Assembly (NCBI GenBank): GCA_943912835.1
Contig: CALTVJ010000002.1
Span: 29,640-93,639 of the forward strand
DNA length: 64,000 nt
Source: an uncultured Porphyromonas sp.
GTDB lineage: Bacteria > Bacteroidota > Bacteroidia > Bacteroidales > Porphyromonadaceae
Direction of reading: 5' to 3'
Position 1 is the first letter of the stretch; each line of letters starts with the position of its first letter. The translations under genes were made by a program, and so were the position numbers. The notes beneath the pieces were generated by a model. It searched no databases and was not told the origin of the DNA. It saw only the letters and a list, made by a program, of their open reading frames with translations. Shown here piece by piece: positions 19,608 through 28,279 of this stretch.

Positions 19608-20195
19608 ATGAAAAGATTTTTGCAATGCAGTGATGAGATGCTCATCTCTATGTACTCAAAAGGATGTAACGAAGCATTTGATGCCTTATTGATGCGATAT
19701 GATCAGTATACGCACACCTATATCAAGTCTTTGATTATTGATGAAAATCTTGTTGAAGATATTTTTCAAGATGTTTTTATCAAGGTAATGACAACTATTA
19801 AGTCAGGTCGTTACAATGAGCGTTCGCTTTTTAAGCACTGGTTAAGCCGTATTACCTATAACATAATTATGGATACTTTTCGTAGGCAGAAAAGTGTATC
19901 CAAAGTAGAGGTCCCTATGTCTTTTGAGGAGGAAGGTTCTTTGACTTATAACTCATTAGATAGCTCATTAAATTCAGAAGAGCATATCATTCAAGAAGAT
20001 GAAATGGCTGATTTGTATGATAAACTCAATGCCTTACCTGAGGAACAGAGGGAGGTTGTACGATTAAGAATCTGGGCAGATATGAGTTTTAAGGATATTT
20101 CTGAAGAAACTGGAGTGAGTATCAATACAGCTTTAGGACGTATGCGATATGCTCTAATAAATTTACGTAGGCAATATGGTCTAAGTGCCGTTTAA
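19608..20195 (+). CDS. ECF-type RNA polymerase sigma factor
   Basis: This 195-residue sigma-70 family protein has region 2 (about 10-95, with V-E-D-I-F-Q-D-V-F-I-K-V and a W-L-S-R-I-T-Y-N segment) and region 4 (about 130-190, with L-P-E-E-Q-R-E-V-V-R-L-R and D-I-S-E-E-T-G-V-S-I-N-T). It lacks the domains of primary sigma factors, so it should direct RNA polymerase to a special regulon. No anti-sigma or SusCD genes adjoin it. A 163-base spacer precedes it and a strong terminator follows. The regulon cannot be inferred here. Confidence 0.9.
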   Translation: MKRFLQCSDEMLISMYSKGCNEAFDALLMRYDQYTHTYIKSLIIDENLVEDIFQDVFIKVMTTIKSGRYNERSLFKHWLSRITYNIIMDTFRRQKSVSKVEVPMSFEEEGSLTYNSLDSSLNSEEHIIQEDEMADLYDKLNALPEEQREVVRLRIWADMSFKDISEETGVSINTALGRMRYALINLRRQYGLSAV

Positions 20196-20217
20196 GAAAC
20201 GACTAAAGCTAACAGGT

Positions 20218-20267
20218 AATCGTCCCTATCGTTATGAGATAATTGTTCAATAACGATGGGGACGATT
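20218..20267 (+). terminator. Terminator between the ECF sigma gene and glnN
   Basis: The 18-base arms AATCGTCCCTATCGTTAT and ATAACGATGGGGACGATT pair with a single G-T wobble around a loop of 14 bases. It sits between two convergent genes and the stem is long enough to stop transcripts from both sides. The T-tract is short (ATTATTTAG). Confidence 0.75.
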
Positions 20268-20297
20268 ATTTAGGGGAAGGAGGGTTGTTTGGTCTAA

Positions 20298-22484
20298 TTA
20301 AGCAAATAGTAGTTCTCTGTATTTGAGCAAAGGCCACATCTCATCATCCACCATGAGCTCCAAGTGGTCAACATGATAACGAATCTTATTCAGGTAGGGA
20401 AGCACTGTTTCGTAGTAGGCATAAGCTCGCTCCCTCATACTATCTATTTTATTGGCAACCTTTCTAGCCTCAGTCATCTCTTCTACAAGGGTATGTACTG
20501 CACTTAAGTGTCTACTCATTTCTGAAATAAGATGTTTGGGTCCAGAAGACAGCCCTTCATATTGTTCTCCTTCAAATACAGTTTTCAGTTTTGTTACGTT
20601 ATCAAGTAGCATTGTTTGATATCGAGTAGCAACGGGGACAATATGATTTAGGCAAAGGTCTCCAAGGACACGACTCTCGATCTGTACCTTTTTCATAAAC
20701 ATTTCCCACTTTACTTCATTGCGAGCTTCAAGCTCGGAACGACTAAGAACCCCTGTTTTTTCAAAAGCTTCAATACTAGTAGGGTTGGTATAGGCTTCGT
20801 AGAGTCGTGGTACATGACTATCTGTATTTAGGCCTCTACGTTCTGCTTCTTGATGCCACTCCTCACTATAGCCATTACCTCCAAAGCGAATGTTTTCACT
20901 ATCTTTGATATATTGGCAAATAGTCTGGAAAAGTGCTTCCTTAATGCTTCCTTCTTTCTTTGCTTTGCGTTCGACTTCCTCCGCAAAAAGATTTAATTCG
21001 TGTGCTAAGGCTGTACATAGACTTAACATAGCACAAGCTGGATTTGCAGAAGAACCAACAGCTCTAAATTCAAAGCGATTGCCGGTAAAAGCAAATGGAG
21101 ATGTTCTATTTCTATCTGTGTTGTCTAGTAATAGTTCAGGAATATGTCCAACACCAAGGCTGAAACCTGTTTTGTCATCAATTAAGATTGCATCTTGACT
21201 TGAGCTTTTAAGGAATCGATCCATTACAGAGCTAACCTCAGAACCAAGAAAACAAGAGATGATAGATGGAGGTGCCTCGTGCCCTCCTAAACGGTGTAGA
21301 TTGGTTGCTGAAATAATGCTGGCTTTGAGTAGGGCATCGTTACGTAGTACAGCCATTAGAGTGATGGCTATGAAAGCCAAAAAACGCAAGTTTTCTTGTG
21401 TGTTTTTTCCTGGTGAAAATAGATTGGCTCCTGTATTTGTGCCAATTGACCAATTACAATGTTTACCCGATCCATTAATTCCTTCGAAGGGCTTTTCATG
21501 TAACAATACCACAAAATTATGACGACTTGCAACTCGCTTCATTGTACTCATAACTAATACATTATGGTCATTTGCAATATTGCATTCTTCATATATTGGA
21601 GCGAGCTCAAATTGTCGTGGAGCACACTCGTTGTGTCGTGTTTTGACAGGGATGTTCAGACGATGACATTCTGTTTCTAGATCCTTCATGAACTCTTGAA
21701 CTCTTTCAGGAATAGCTCCGAAATAATGATCATCAAGCTGTTGGTTTTTTGCACTTTCATGCCCCATCAGGGTACGCCCAGTAAGGACTAAATCGGGGCG
21801 TGCGTTGTATAGGGCCTCATCGATTAAAAAATACTCTTGTTCCCAACCTAGAAATGTTGTACATGATTCTACCTCAGGATTAAAAAAACGTACAACACGA
21901 GTTGCAGCCTTATCAATAGCATCTAAAGAACGGAGTAGAGGAGTCTTAAAATCCAAAGCTTCACCTGTATAGGCTATAAATACAGTCGGAATACACAGTG
22001 TGTCATCTACAATAAATGCTGGAGATGAAGGATCCCATGCACTATATCCTCTTGCTTCAAATGTGTTACGTAATCCGCCATTGGGAAAGCTAGATGCGTC
22101 GGGTTCTTGTTGACTCAAGAGTTTGCCACTAAACTCATCAATCATACCTCCGTCATCAGATAAGGATGCGAAAGTATCATGTTTTTCTGCCGTACCATCA
22201 GTGAGTGGTTGAAACCAGTGAGTATAATGTGTCGCCCCTCTTTCAATAGCCCAAACTTTCATCGCATTAGCTACTTGCTCGGCTAGCTCTAAACCTATAG
22301 GTAGGTGGTTTTTTATGTGATAGCTAAGTTTTTTGTAGTCTTCTTTGCTAAGATATCGTTTCATAGTACTATAAGTGAAAACATCTTCGGCGTAGTACTC
22401 TGAAATTGTTTTTTGAGGGCGAATTGCTGGAGTTAATTTGCGACCACTAGCTTCGGATAAAGCTTTAAATCTGAGATGCGACAT
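20298..22484 (-). CDS. glnN: Glutamine synthetase, type III
   Basis: It makes glutamine from glutamate and ammonia. The 728-residue length and the sequence (e.g. H-E-K-P-F-E-G-I-N-G-S-G-K-H-C-N-W-S near residue 330, with the ATP-site N-G-S-G-K-H) mark the GSIII family typical of Bacteroidota, which forms dodecamers unlike the GSI type. E-A-P-P-S-I-I-S near residue 405 is another family segment. It converges with the ECF sigma gene and has its own promoter element upstream, so it is probably monocistronic. Confidence 0.96.
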   Translation of the reverse strand: MSHLRFKALSEASGRKLTPAIRPQKTISEYYAEDVFTYSTMKRYLSKEDYKKLSYHIKNHLPIGLELAEQVANAMKVWAIERGATHYTHWFQPLTDGTAEKHDTFASLSDDGGMIDEFSGKLLSQQEPDASSFPNGGLRNTFEARGYSAWDPSSPAFIVDDTLCIPTVFIAYTGEALDFKTPLLRSLDAIDKAATRVVRFFNPEVESCTTFLGWEQEYFLIDEALYNARPDLVLTGRTLMGHESAKNQQLDDHYFGAIPERVQEFMKDLETECHRLNIPVKTRHNECAPRQFELAPIYEECNIANDHNVLVMSTMKRVASRHNFVVLLHEKPFEGINGSGKHCNWSIGTNTGANLFSPGKNTQENLRFLAFIAITLMAVLRNDALLKASIISATNLHRLGGHEAPPSIISCFLGSEVSSVMDRFLKSSSQDAILIDDKTGFSLGVGHIPELLLDNTDRNRTSPFAFTGNRFEFRAVGSSANPACAMLSLCTALAHELNLFAEEVERKAKKEGSIKEALFQTICQYIKDSENIRFGGNGYSEEWHQEAERRGLNTDSHVPRLYEAYTNPTSIEAFEKTGVLSRSELEARNEVKWEMFMKKVQIESRVLGDLCLNHIVPVATRYQTMLLDNVTKLKTVFEGEQYEGLSSGPKHLISEMSRHLSAVHTLVEEMTEARKVANKIDSMRERAYAYYETVLPYLNKIRYHVDHLELMVDDEMWPLLKYRELLFA

Positions 22485-22559
22485 AAAAGATTATTTATAT
22501 TTAATATTGTAGAAAGCGTTAAAATGCGAAAACTATTAGATAATATCTCTTATGGACTG

Positions 22560-22567
22560 CAAAGTTA
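22560..22567 (-). promoter_or_regulatory. -7 promoter element for glnN
   Basis: On the minus strand TAACTTTG matches TAnnTTTG exactly. The glnN ATG is about 75 bases downstream, which would give a leader of roughly 70 bases. A poor T-rich stretch occupies the -33 position, so activator control is possible but not shown. Confidence 0.5.
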
Positions 22568-22673
22568 TGCATTATCCAAGAAAAAAACGATAACGTCGGT
22601 TCATATTCAATAGCTTTCTAATTGTTCCAAAATCTATATCTTTAAGGGACAGAGAATTTAAGACTAATTTATT

Positions 22674-23057
22674 ATGGGAAAAACTTGTTATAAATTAGAG
22701 TTTCAGTTTGCTCAAGTTTCACGAACTCAAATGTGGTCAATGCTGTCTACTGCTGAAGGATTGAGTATGTGGATCGGAGCAAAAGTCAATATTGATCAAG
22801 GAAAAGCTAGTTTTCTATGGAGTGGAGGGGCTATTAGTCATGCATCAGTTGTAATTGATGCGATAGAGAAAAAAGTGGTTTTTCGTTGGCTTACAGAGCT
22901 TGGAGGATTTGTATTAAAACAATCTAGATCAGATTTAACAAAAGATCTAACGTTGGTAATATTAGATGAATGTGATGAGAGCGATCTGGAAAGTAATCAA
23001 CACATTTGGGAACATCAAGTTGCAAAACTTCAGTATCAATTAGGTATATGCAATTAA
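22674..23057 (+). CDS. START-like (SRPBCC fold) domain protein
   Basis: This 127-residue soluble protein looks like the Bacteroidota START-like/AHSA1 group of small ligand-binding helix-grip proteins, with the N-terminal L-S-T-A-E-G-L-S-M-W-I pattern and alternating beta strands ending in a long helix. No catalytic residues can be recognised. It is divergent from glnN (189-base spacer) and converges with lpxH, whose stop lies only five bases away, without a visible terminator. The ligand and role are unknown. Confidence 0.7.
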   Translation: MGKTCYKLEFQFAQVSRTQMWSMLSTAEGLSMWIGAKVNIDQGKASFLWSGGAISHASVVIDAIEKKVVFRWLTELGGFVLKQSRSDLTKDLTLVILDECDESDLESNQHIWEHQVAKLQYQLGICN

Positions 23058-23062
23058 CTGCT

Positions 23063-23839
23063 CTAATCCCTTTCGAACTGTTCTAATGTTAAGTGTTCTC
23101 CATCCCATACTGCATAGCTATTGTAGGTGAGCCAATCGCCCAAAATCATCATACGTTTACGATTTCTTAGCATGAGATCCAACATCAAGTGTCTATGCCC
23201 ATAAATATAGTAGTCAACTTCGGGATAGTCATCTATATAAAGCTTTGTTTTTTTTACTAAATGTTCTTGTTCGATGTTGAAATAATCATTTTTTGTAGGA
23301 TTTTTCTGATGCTGATGAATGCCTTTTTTTCGACTATTTAAACTCCATGACATAGCAAACCCAACAGTCCATCTAGGATGTATAGATGCAAACAATACTC
23401 TAGCCAACTTACTTCGAAATAATAGATACAGAAAGTTGTTTGTTACAGAAACAGATCGATACTCTTCATCTCCGTGTGCAAGTCTAAATTTCTTATTGCC
23501 TAGTTGGACTATCTCAGCATCTAGGTGGATATGTGCATTTATTTCATTAGTGAGATAGTCTCTAAACCAAGTGTCATGGTTCCCAGCAAAAAAGTGGAGC
23601 TCCACTCCGTCATCGGCTAGAGTTGCTAATTTACCTAGAAACCTGATATATCCTTTAGGAATAACGTATTTATATTCGAACCAATAGTCAAATATATCAC
23701 CTAGAAAATAAATCGCTTTTGCGCTAGGAGCTATGTGATCTAACCAACGTACAAGTCGACGCTCAACATCTGTAGGATTTTCATGATAAGCTGAGCCCAA
23801 ATGAACATCGCTGGTAAAATAAATCTTTGTTCTGTTCAC
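23063..23839 (-). CDS. lpxH: UDP-2,3-diacylglucosamine diphosphatase
   Basis: LpxH hydrolyses UDP-2,3-diacylglucosamine to lipid X in lipid A synthesis at the inner membrane. The 258-residue metallophosphoesterase has the motifs D-V-H-L-G (11-15), G-D-I-F-D, G-N-H-D and G-H-R-H. The start is GTG at 23839, because no ATG precedes the D-x-H motif. It lies 18 bases after the SufT-like gene and probably belongs to the recF transcript. Confidence 0.9.
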   Translation of the reverse strand: MNRTKIYFTSDVHLGSAYHENPTDVERRLVRWLDHIAPSAKAIYFLGDIFDYWFEYKYVIPKGYIRFLGKLATLADDGVELHFFAGNHDTWFRDYLTNEINAHIHLDAEIVQLGNKKFRLAHGDEEYRSVSVTNNFLYLLFRSKLARVLFASIHPRWTVGFAMSWSLNSRKKGIHQHQKNPTKNDYFNIEQEHLVKKTKLYIDDYPEVDYYIYGHRHLMLDLMLRNRKRMMILGDWLTYNSYAVWDGEHLTLEQFERD

Positions 23840-23857
23840 ACGAGAATCTATATTCTG

Positions 23858-24175
23858 TTATAAAAAACCAAGTTCAAGAAGAGCTTCTTCACTCATCATA
23901 TCTTTAGTCCACTCAGGCTCAAATGTAAGATTGATTTTACAGTCTTTTACTCCATCAACATACATTACCTTGTCCTTTGTATCTTCAACTATAAAATCAG
24001 CAGCAGGACAATTGGGGGCTGTAAGGGTCATGGTAATGGTCACAACATCCTCATCATTAATATCTACCCCGTAAATTAGACCTAAGTCATAGATATTGAC
24101 TGGGATCTCTGGGTCATAAACCATCTTTAGCATACGAACAATTTGTTCCTCTTTTTCCAAATATATGTTGTCCAT
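23858..24175 (-). CDS. MIP18/DUF59 family protein, SufT-like
   Basis: The 105-residue protein is a compact DUF59 (MIP18) domain. It has the family pattern V-Y-D-P-E-I-P-V-N-I-Y-D-L-G-L-I-Y and L-T-A-P-N-C-P-A-A near residue 52, with the conserved Cys. Relatives such as SufT act in iron-sulfur cluster maturation. It sits between DUF721 and lpxH genes on one transcript, and sufBCD lie 2 kb away on the same strand. The Fe-S role is a family inference. Confidence 0.87.
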   Translation of the reverse strand: MDNIYLEKEEQIVRMLKMVYDPEIPVNIYDLGLIYGVDINDEDVVTITMTLTAPNCPAADFIVEDTKDKVMYVDGVKDCKINLTFEPEWTKDMMSEEALLELGFL

Positions 24176-24177
24176 TT

Positions 24178-24486
24178 TTATTTTGTTTTAGTAATGTTTA
24201 TTATTTCTAAGTCTCTCAATAACTCAGCTTTAATATCTTGATTAATTCTTGCAATTAAATTTCTTTTATCTAATAGAATTGCTTGTTTGACAGCACCGGA
24301 GTGAATTTCCATATAAAGTATTCCATTGTCAATCGTACATGAGCCAATATAACGAGAGATTGATCCGAATATATTAGGTATTAGTGAGATTGCTTGGTAT
24401 TTTAATAAATGCTCGTGGATATCAGGTTCTTCTTCTAGCATTTGCTTAAAGACTTCTGCTACAGAGAAGGTTTCAGTACGTTTCAT
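24178..24486 (-). CDS. DUF721 (DciA-like) domain protein
   Basis: The 102-residue protein matches DUF721, a family that includes the helicase-operator protein DciA. I place the start at the ATG at 24486 (MKRTETF); the longer reading from 24492 begins with TTG. The gene overlaps the end of recF by 14 bases, so the two are translationally coupled, a common arrangement in Bacteroidota. A replication or repair role fits the neighbour but is inferred. Confidence 0.78.
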   Translation of the reverse strand: MKRTETFSVAEVFKQMLEEEPDIHEHLLKYQAISLIPNIFGSISRYIGSCTIDNGILYMEIHSGAVKQAILLDKRNLIARINQDIKAELLRDLEIINITKTK

Positions 24487-25582
24487 GTTCAAGAATTTTA
24501 CCTTTATCTACTGAAAATATTTGAAAATCTTTTCCCCAACTATGTATGATTTCGTGAAGATATTTTCTATTGGTATCTGTAATGAATATTTGACCAAAAT
24601 TTTCCCCCCCAACTAATTCGATAATACGGCTAACCCTTTCGGCATCAAGTTTATCAAAAATATCATCAAGAAGTAACATCGGTTTTTCTGGATTGGTATT
24701 ATTTAAAATACGATATTGAGCGAGTTTTAGACTAATCAAGTAGGTTTTACGTTGACCTTCACTTCCAACCTTTTTGATAGGATCTTCTCCTAGACTCATA
24801 TTTAGATCATCTCTATGTATACCTACGGATGTGTAGCCTACAATTTTATCTTTAATCCTTTGGTTGTAGAGAAGTTCATATAGATTTCCAGAATTACTAT
24901 TTAAGGAGCTGATATACTCTAAATTAATACTCTCTTGCTCTTGAGCTATAGAGATATAGTAGTCTTGGAAATATGGTTTAAATACCTCAACGAACTCTCT
25001 TCGTTTTTCCCAAATATATTTTGCATAATGGCTCAATTGATGATCCAAGACATCTAAAAGATTATCATCTTGATGATCACTTTTTAATAATCGATTACGT
25101 TGATCTATAGCTCCATTATAGCTGTGGAGAGCGTGCATATATGAGCTGTCTTGCTGAGACAGTTGCATATCCAAAAATCGACGTCGCTCATCGCTATTTC
25201 CTTGTATAAGTTGAAAATCTTGAGGAGAGATAATGACCAACGGAAAAAAACCTATATGTTCGCTAAGGCGTGCATATTCTTTTTTATTGCGTTTTAGAAT
25301 TTTTCTTTGTCCAGGACGAATTTGTAATAATACTTGTTTTTCTTCATCATGCTCTGTGATGTAGAGTCCTTCCAGAATAGATGCCTCTGCTCCTTTTCTT
25401 ACAGCTAAGCTGTCAGTTATTCCTAAATGACTGCGAGTAAAAGACAAATAGTGTAAAGCGTCAAGTACATTGGTTTTACCCATACCATTTAGCCCTATAA
25501 AGCAATTGACTTTATCAGAGAAGTTTAGGGTAGCTGTTTCAATACTTTTAAAGTTTACTATGCTAATTTTGCGTAATATCAT
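24473..25582 (-). CDS. recF: DNA replication and repair protein RecF
   Basis: RecF binds gapped DNA and loads RecA with RecO and RecR. The 369-residue SMC-like ATPase has Walker A GLNGMGKT at 30-37, a signature motif V-G-S-E-G-Q-R-K-T near residue 270, and Walker B L-L-L-D-D-I-F-D-K-L-D near 300. The promoter element ends only six bases before the start codon. It leads a small transcript with DUF721, SufT-like and lpxH genes. Confidence 0.96.
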   Translation of the reverse strand: MILRKISIVNFKSIETATLNFSDKVNCFIGLNGMGKTNVLDALHYLSFTRSHLGITDSLAVRKGAEASILEGLYITEHDEEKQVLLQIRPGQRKILKRNKKEYARLSEHIGFFPLVIISPQDFQLIQGNSDERRRFLDMQLSQQDSSYMHALHSYNGAIDQRNRLLKSDHQDDNLLDVLDHQLSHYAKYIWEKRREFVEVFKPYFQDYYISIAQEQESINLEYISSLNSNSGNLYELLYNQRIKDKIVGYTSVGIHRDDLNMSLGEDPIKKVGSEGQRKTYLISLKLAQYRILNNTNPEKPMLLLDDIFDKLDAERVSRIIELVGGENFGQIFITDTNRKYLHEIIHSWGKDFQIFSVDKGKILEHETY

Positions 25583-25588
25583 ACTTTA

Positions 25589-25622
25589 CAAAGATACAAA
25601 AGCTTGGTTGTTGTATGCCAAA
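25589..25622 (-). promoter_or_regulatory. recF promoter with near-consensus elements
   Basis: On the minus strand the -7 element TATCTTTG is at 25589-25596 and TTTG at 25619-25622, 22 bases apart (usual spacing about 19-21). The recF ATG starts at 25582, so the transcription start would fall at or next to the start codon and the mRNA may be leaderless. Confidence 0.6.
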
Positions 25623-25639
25623 TCTTAGCTTGTTTTTGG

Positions 25640-25647
25640 TAACTTTG
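25640..25647 (+). promoter_or_regulatory. -7 promoter element for the outer-membrane protein gene
   Basis: TAACTTTG matches the TAnnTTTG consensus exactly and lies 32 bases before the ATG at 25680. The site is divergent from the recF promoter within a 97-base spacer. No clear -33 element is visible at the usual distance. Confidence 0.5.
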
Positions 25648-25679
25648 TGTACCATTATAAACTTAACTAACTTAAAATT

Positions 25680-26264
25680 ATGAAGAGACCGATCTTACTA
25701 TCCTTATTAGTAGCATCCGTTTTAAACGTTTCTAATTATCGACTTGAGGCTCAGGAAACCTCTCAGACTCATCATTTTCAGCACAATAAAAAATTCTGGG
25801 CTGGAGGGAGTCTAACACTTTGGTCGGATAAAGAAACTAAGGAAACCAATGTTGTTATTCGTCCAGAATTTGGTCATTTTATATCAAGCAAAGTCGGTAT
25901 CGGTTTATTCGGAGGTTTTGCTCAAGAAGAAGGGCAACGTCATTACAGCATTACGCCATTTACTCGTTTATATATCCTTGATCGTACACCTTTTAACATA
26001 TATTTAGATGGTGGGATAGGCTTTAGTTGGGGACAAACCAAATTAAACAATTCTTGGAGTAAGCCTATGTTTGGATATGAGATTGGAGTAAGACCTGGTG
26101 CATGTCTAGATTTGGTTGAGGGATTATGTCTATGTTTGCGTATGGGCTTTTTAGGATATCGAAATAAGTTTGTTGCAGGCGAAGAACCTGAGTTAACACC
26201 TAGTGGTTTTGGACTCAGGTTTGCCCCAGAAGAACTAATGATAGGATTAGAAATAGAGTTCTAA
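25680..26264 (+). CDS. Small outer-membrane beta-barrel protein
   Basis: The 194-residue protein starts with a signal peptide (about 1-24, ending near L-E-A) and continues with alternating hydrophobic strands and turns typical of an eight-stranded OmpW/OmpX-like barrel. It ends in aromatic Phe (E-I-E-F), the usual outer-membrane C-terminal signature. No enzymatic motif is seen. It is a single-gene unit with its own promoter and a strong terminator shared with sufD. The specific ligand or function is not known. Confidence 0.75.
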   Translation: MKRPILLSLLVASVLNVSNYRLEAQETSQTHHFQHNKKFWAGGSLTLWSDKETKETNVVIRPEFGHFISSKVGIGLFGGFAQEEGQRHYSITPFTRLYILDRTPFNIYLDGGIGFSWGQTKLNNSWSKPMFGYEIGVRPGACLDLVEGLCLCLRMGFLGYRNKFVAGEEPELTPSGFGLRFAPEELMIGLEIEF

Positions 26265-26268
26265 GAAA

Positions 26269-26299
26269 ACGCCCTTATAGCTTTTAAGCATAAGGGCGT
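26269..26299 (+). terminator. Bidirectional terminator between the outer-membrane protein gene and sufD
   Basis: The arms ACGCCCTTAT and ATAAGGGCGT pair perfectly over 10 bases around an 11-base loop. It lies between two convergent stop codons (26264 and 26306) and probably serves both strands. The flanking T or A tracts are modest. Confidence 0.8.
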
Positions 26300-26305
26300 T
26301 ATTAG

Positions 26306-27460
26306 TTAGATAAACTGCTCTGCAATTAGCTCTCTAATTTCGTCTTTTAACTCATCTCGTTCAATTAATTGTAAAACATCTTCAGAGAAGGCAATACTGA
26401 GTAGTCTCTTAGCCTCGCCCCTTGCAATACCCCGTTGCTGCATATAGAATATAGCTTGTTCATTGAGTTGTCCTGTAGTCATACCATGACTACATTTTAC
26501 ATCATCTGCATATATTTCTAACTGAGGTTTAGCTTGCATCTTCGCTGTTTTACTTAGGAGAAGATTGTTGTTTGTCTGATATGCTTGCGTTTTTTGAGCA
26601 TCAACAGCAACTAATATACGCCCAGTAAAGACTCCATAGCTTGTATCTGTTAGGACATACTTAAATAGTTCATTACTAGTACAGTGAGGGACACTATGAC
26701 TGATGAACGAGAAGTTATCAGTATGTTCTTCCCCTCTGTTTACAACAAAGCCTCCTAGATTAAGATTCGCATTGATACCAGCTAGGTCACAATAATAATT
26801 ATTGCGGGTCCTTCCATTTGTTAGCGAGAAGAAATTTATATTAGCATCACTATTTGAACTTTGATATAAATGGAGGGTTGCAATACGGTTGCTTGTAGAG
26901 CATGTTTGTTCTATATCGGTATAACTTAGCTTTGCCCCTACACCCAAATGAATATCAACCCGTTGTAAGCTCATACTTTGATGTTCTCCAACACTACGCT
27001 CTCTTACAATAATCTCTAATTCAGAAGAGTTTTCAAGAACGACTAAAATATGCCTCGCTTCTAAGACTTTGCCATTAGCCATCAAAAATGATTCGAGCTG
27101 GTATGCTCCCTCAATCTTCGTGTAAGCTGGAACATATATTAAATGGGTATCAGGTGCAAGTCCTTTAGCTGCATGGGCTATAGAATCCTTCTCTGTACTT
27201 GATATTTGAGGGAGTTGCTTGTCAAATCCTTTTAGGGGACCTATATATACTTCCTTAGGGAGGGTTAGTTCTTCTATGTTATCTGTGTATTCAGCCGTGC
27301 CATATTCCCAGTTAGCATCCAGCATACTTTTTAAATCAGTACGTTGGTACTCTTCACTCCTGAATTCTGGTAGCCCTAAAGATACAAACTGTTTGAGGGC
27401 TTTCTCTTGATCAGGGCTTGGAGTCGGTAATAATGAGACTAATTTCTGTTCGATAGTCAT
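26306..27460 (-). CDS. sufD: Fe-S cluster assembly protein SufD
   Basis: SufD forms the scaffold complex SufBC2D, which builds Fe-S clusters. The 384-residue protein has the SufBD beta-helix region and the C-terminal segment C-S-H-G-M-T-T-G-Q-L-N-E, followed by a helix ending in the family's R-G-x-x-x-x-x-A pattern. I use the ATG at 27460; the in-frame TTG at 27469 would add three residues and nearly touch sufC. The order sufB-sufC-sufD is typical for the system. Confidence 0.94.
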   Translation of the reverse strand: MTIEQKLVSLLPTPSPDQEKALKQFVSLGLPEFRSEEYQRTDLKSMLDANWEYGTAEYTDNIEELTLPKEVYIGPLKGFDKQLPQISSTEKDSIAHAAKGLAPDTHLIYVPAYTKIEGAYQLESFLMANGKVLEARHILVVLENSSELEIIVRERSVGEHQSMSLQRVDIHLGVGAKLSYTDIEQTCSTSNRIATLHLYQSSNSDANINFFSLTNGRTRNNYYCDLAGINANLNLGGFVVNRGEEHTDNFSFISHSVPHCTSNELFKYVLTDTSYGVFTGRILVAVDAQKTQAYQTNNNLLLSKTAKMQAKPQLEIYADDVKCSHGMTTGQLNEQAIFYMQQRGIARGEAKRLLSIAFSEDVLQLIERDELKDEIRELIAEQFI

Positions 27461-27472
27461 CAATAGCAAATT

Positions 27473-28219
27473 TTATTGTTCATCTTTTAGCCAATCATAA
27501 CCTTTCGCTTCTAATTCAAGTGCTAGGCTGGCAGTTCCACTCTTTACAATGCGTCCATTATGCAAAACATGGACATAGTCTGGTTTTATATAATCGAGTA
27601 GGCGTTGATAGTGTGTAATAACAATTGTACTACGTTCGGGGCTACGAAGAGCGTTCACTCCATTGGCTACAACACGTAAGGCATCAATATCTAAACCACT
27701 ATCGGTTTCATCTAGGATTGCAAGTTTAGGCTCTAGCATAGCCATTTGAAATATTTCATTACGCTTTTTTTCTCCTCCTGAGAAGCCCTCGTTGACAGAG
27801 CGACTTGCTAAATTACTATCAAGTTCTACTAAAGCTCTTTTTTCTTTCATTAGTTTGAGGAACTCTGATGCGCTCATAGGATCCGCCCCAATAGCCTTAC
27901 GGCGTTCGTTTATTGCTGCTCGCATGAAGTTGACCATACTTACTCCTGGTATTTCTACGGGGTATTGAAAACTGAGGAACATACCAAGGTGGGCTCTTTC
28001 TTCTGGTTCTAGTTCAAGTATGCTTTCTCCTTCGAATTCAATCTCTCCAGAAGTAACTTCAAAAGATGGATGCCCAACTAAGACTGAGGATAATGTACTC
28101 TTACCAGCTCCATTCGGACCCATTATAGCATGAATTTCTCCTGCTTTTACTTCTAAACTTAAGCCTTTTAATATCTCTTTATCTCCAATATTGGCGTGTA
28201 AATCTTTTATTTTTAGCAT
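27473..28219 (-). CDS. sufC: Fe-S cluster assembly ATPase SufC
   Basis: SufC is the ABC-type ATPase of the SufBCD scaffold. The 248-residue protein has Walker A GPNGAGKS at 34-41, the signature [12 protein letters not shown] near residue 148, and Walker [13 protein letters not shown] near 175. The SufC-specific D-E-T-D-S-G-L-D form separates it from transporter ATPases. It lies between sufB (60 bases) and sufD (12 bases). Confidence 0.97.
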   Translation of the reverse strand: MLKIKDLHANIGDKEILKGLSLEVKAGEIHAIMGPNGAGKSTLSSVLVGHPSFEVTSGEIEFEGESILELEPEERAHLGMFLSFQYPVEIPGVSMVNFMRAAINERRKAIGADPMSASEFLKLMKEKRALVELDSNLASRSVNEGFSGGEKKRNEIFQMAMLEPKLAILDETDSGLDIDALRVVANGVNALRSPERSTIVITHYQRLLDYIKPDYVHVLHNGRIVKSGTASLALELEAKGYDWLKDEQ

Positions 28220-28279
28220 TTTCGTGTTTATGATAAATCCTTAACATCCCTAATTCTGGGTTATCTTACTATTTTTTTC

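Noticed and set aside
20890..21522. Two plus-strand ORFs of about 90-100 codons
   Set aside because: Both lie opposite conserved parts of glnN and are shadow frames.
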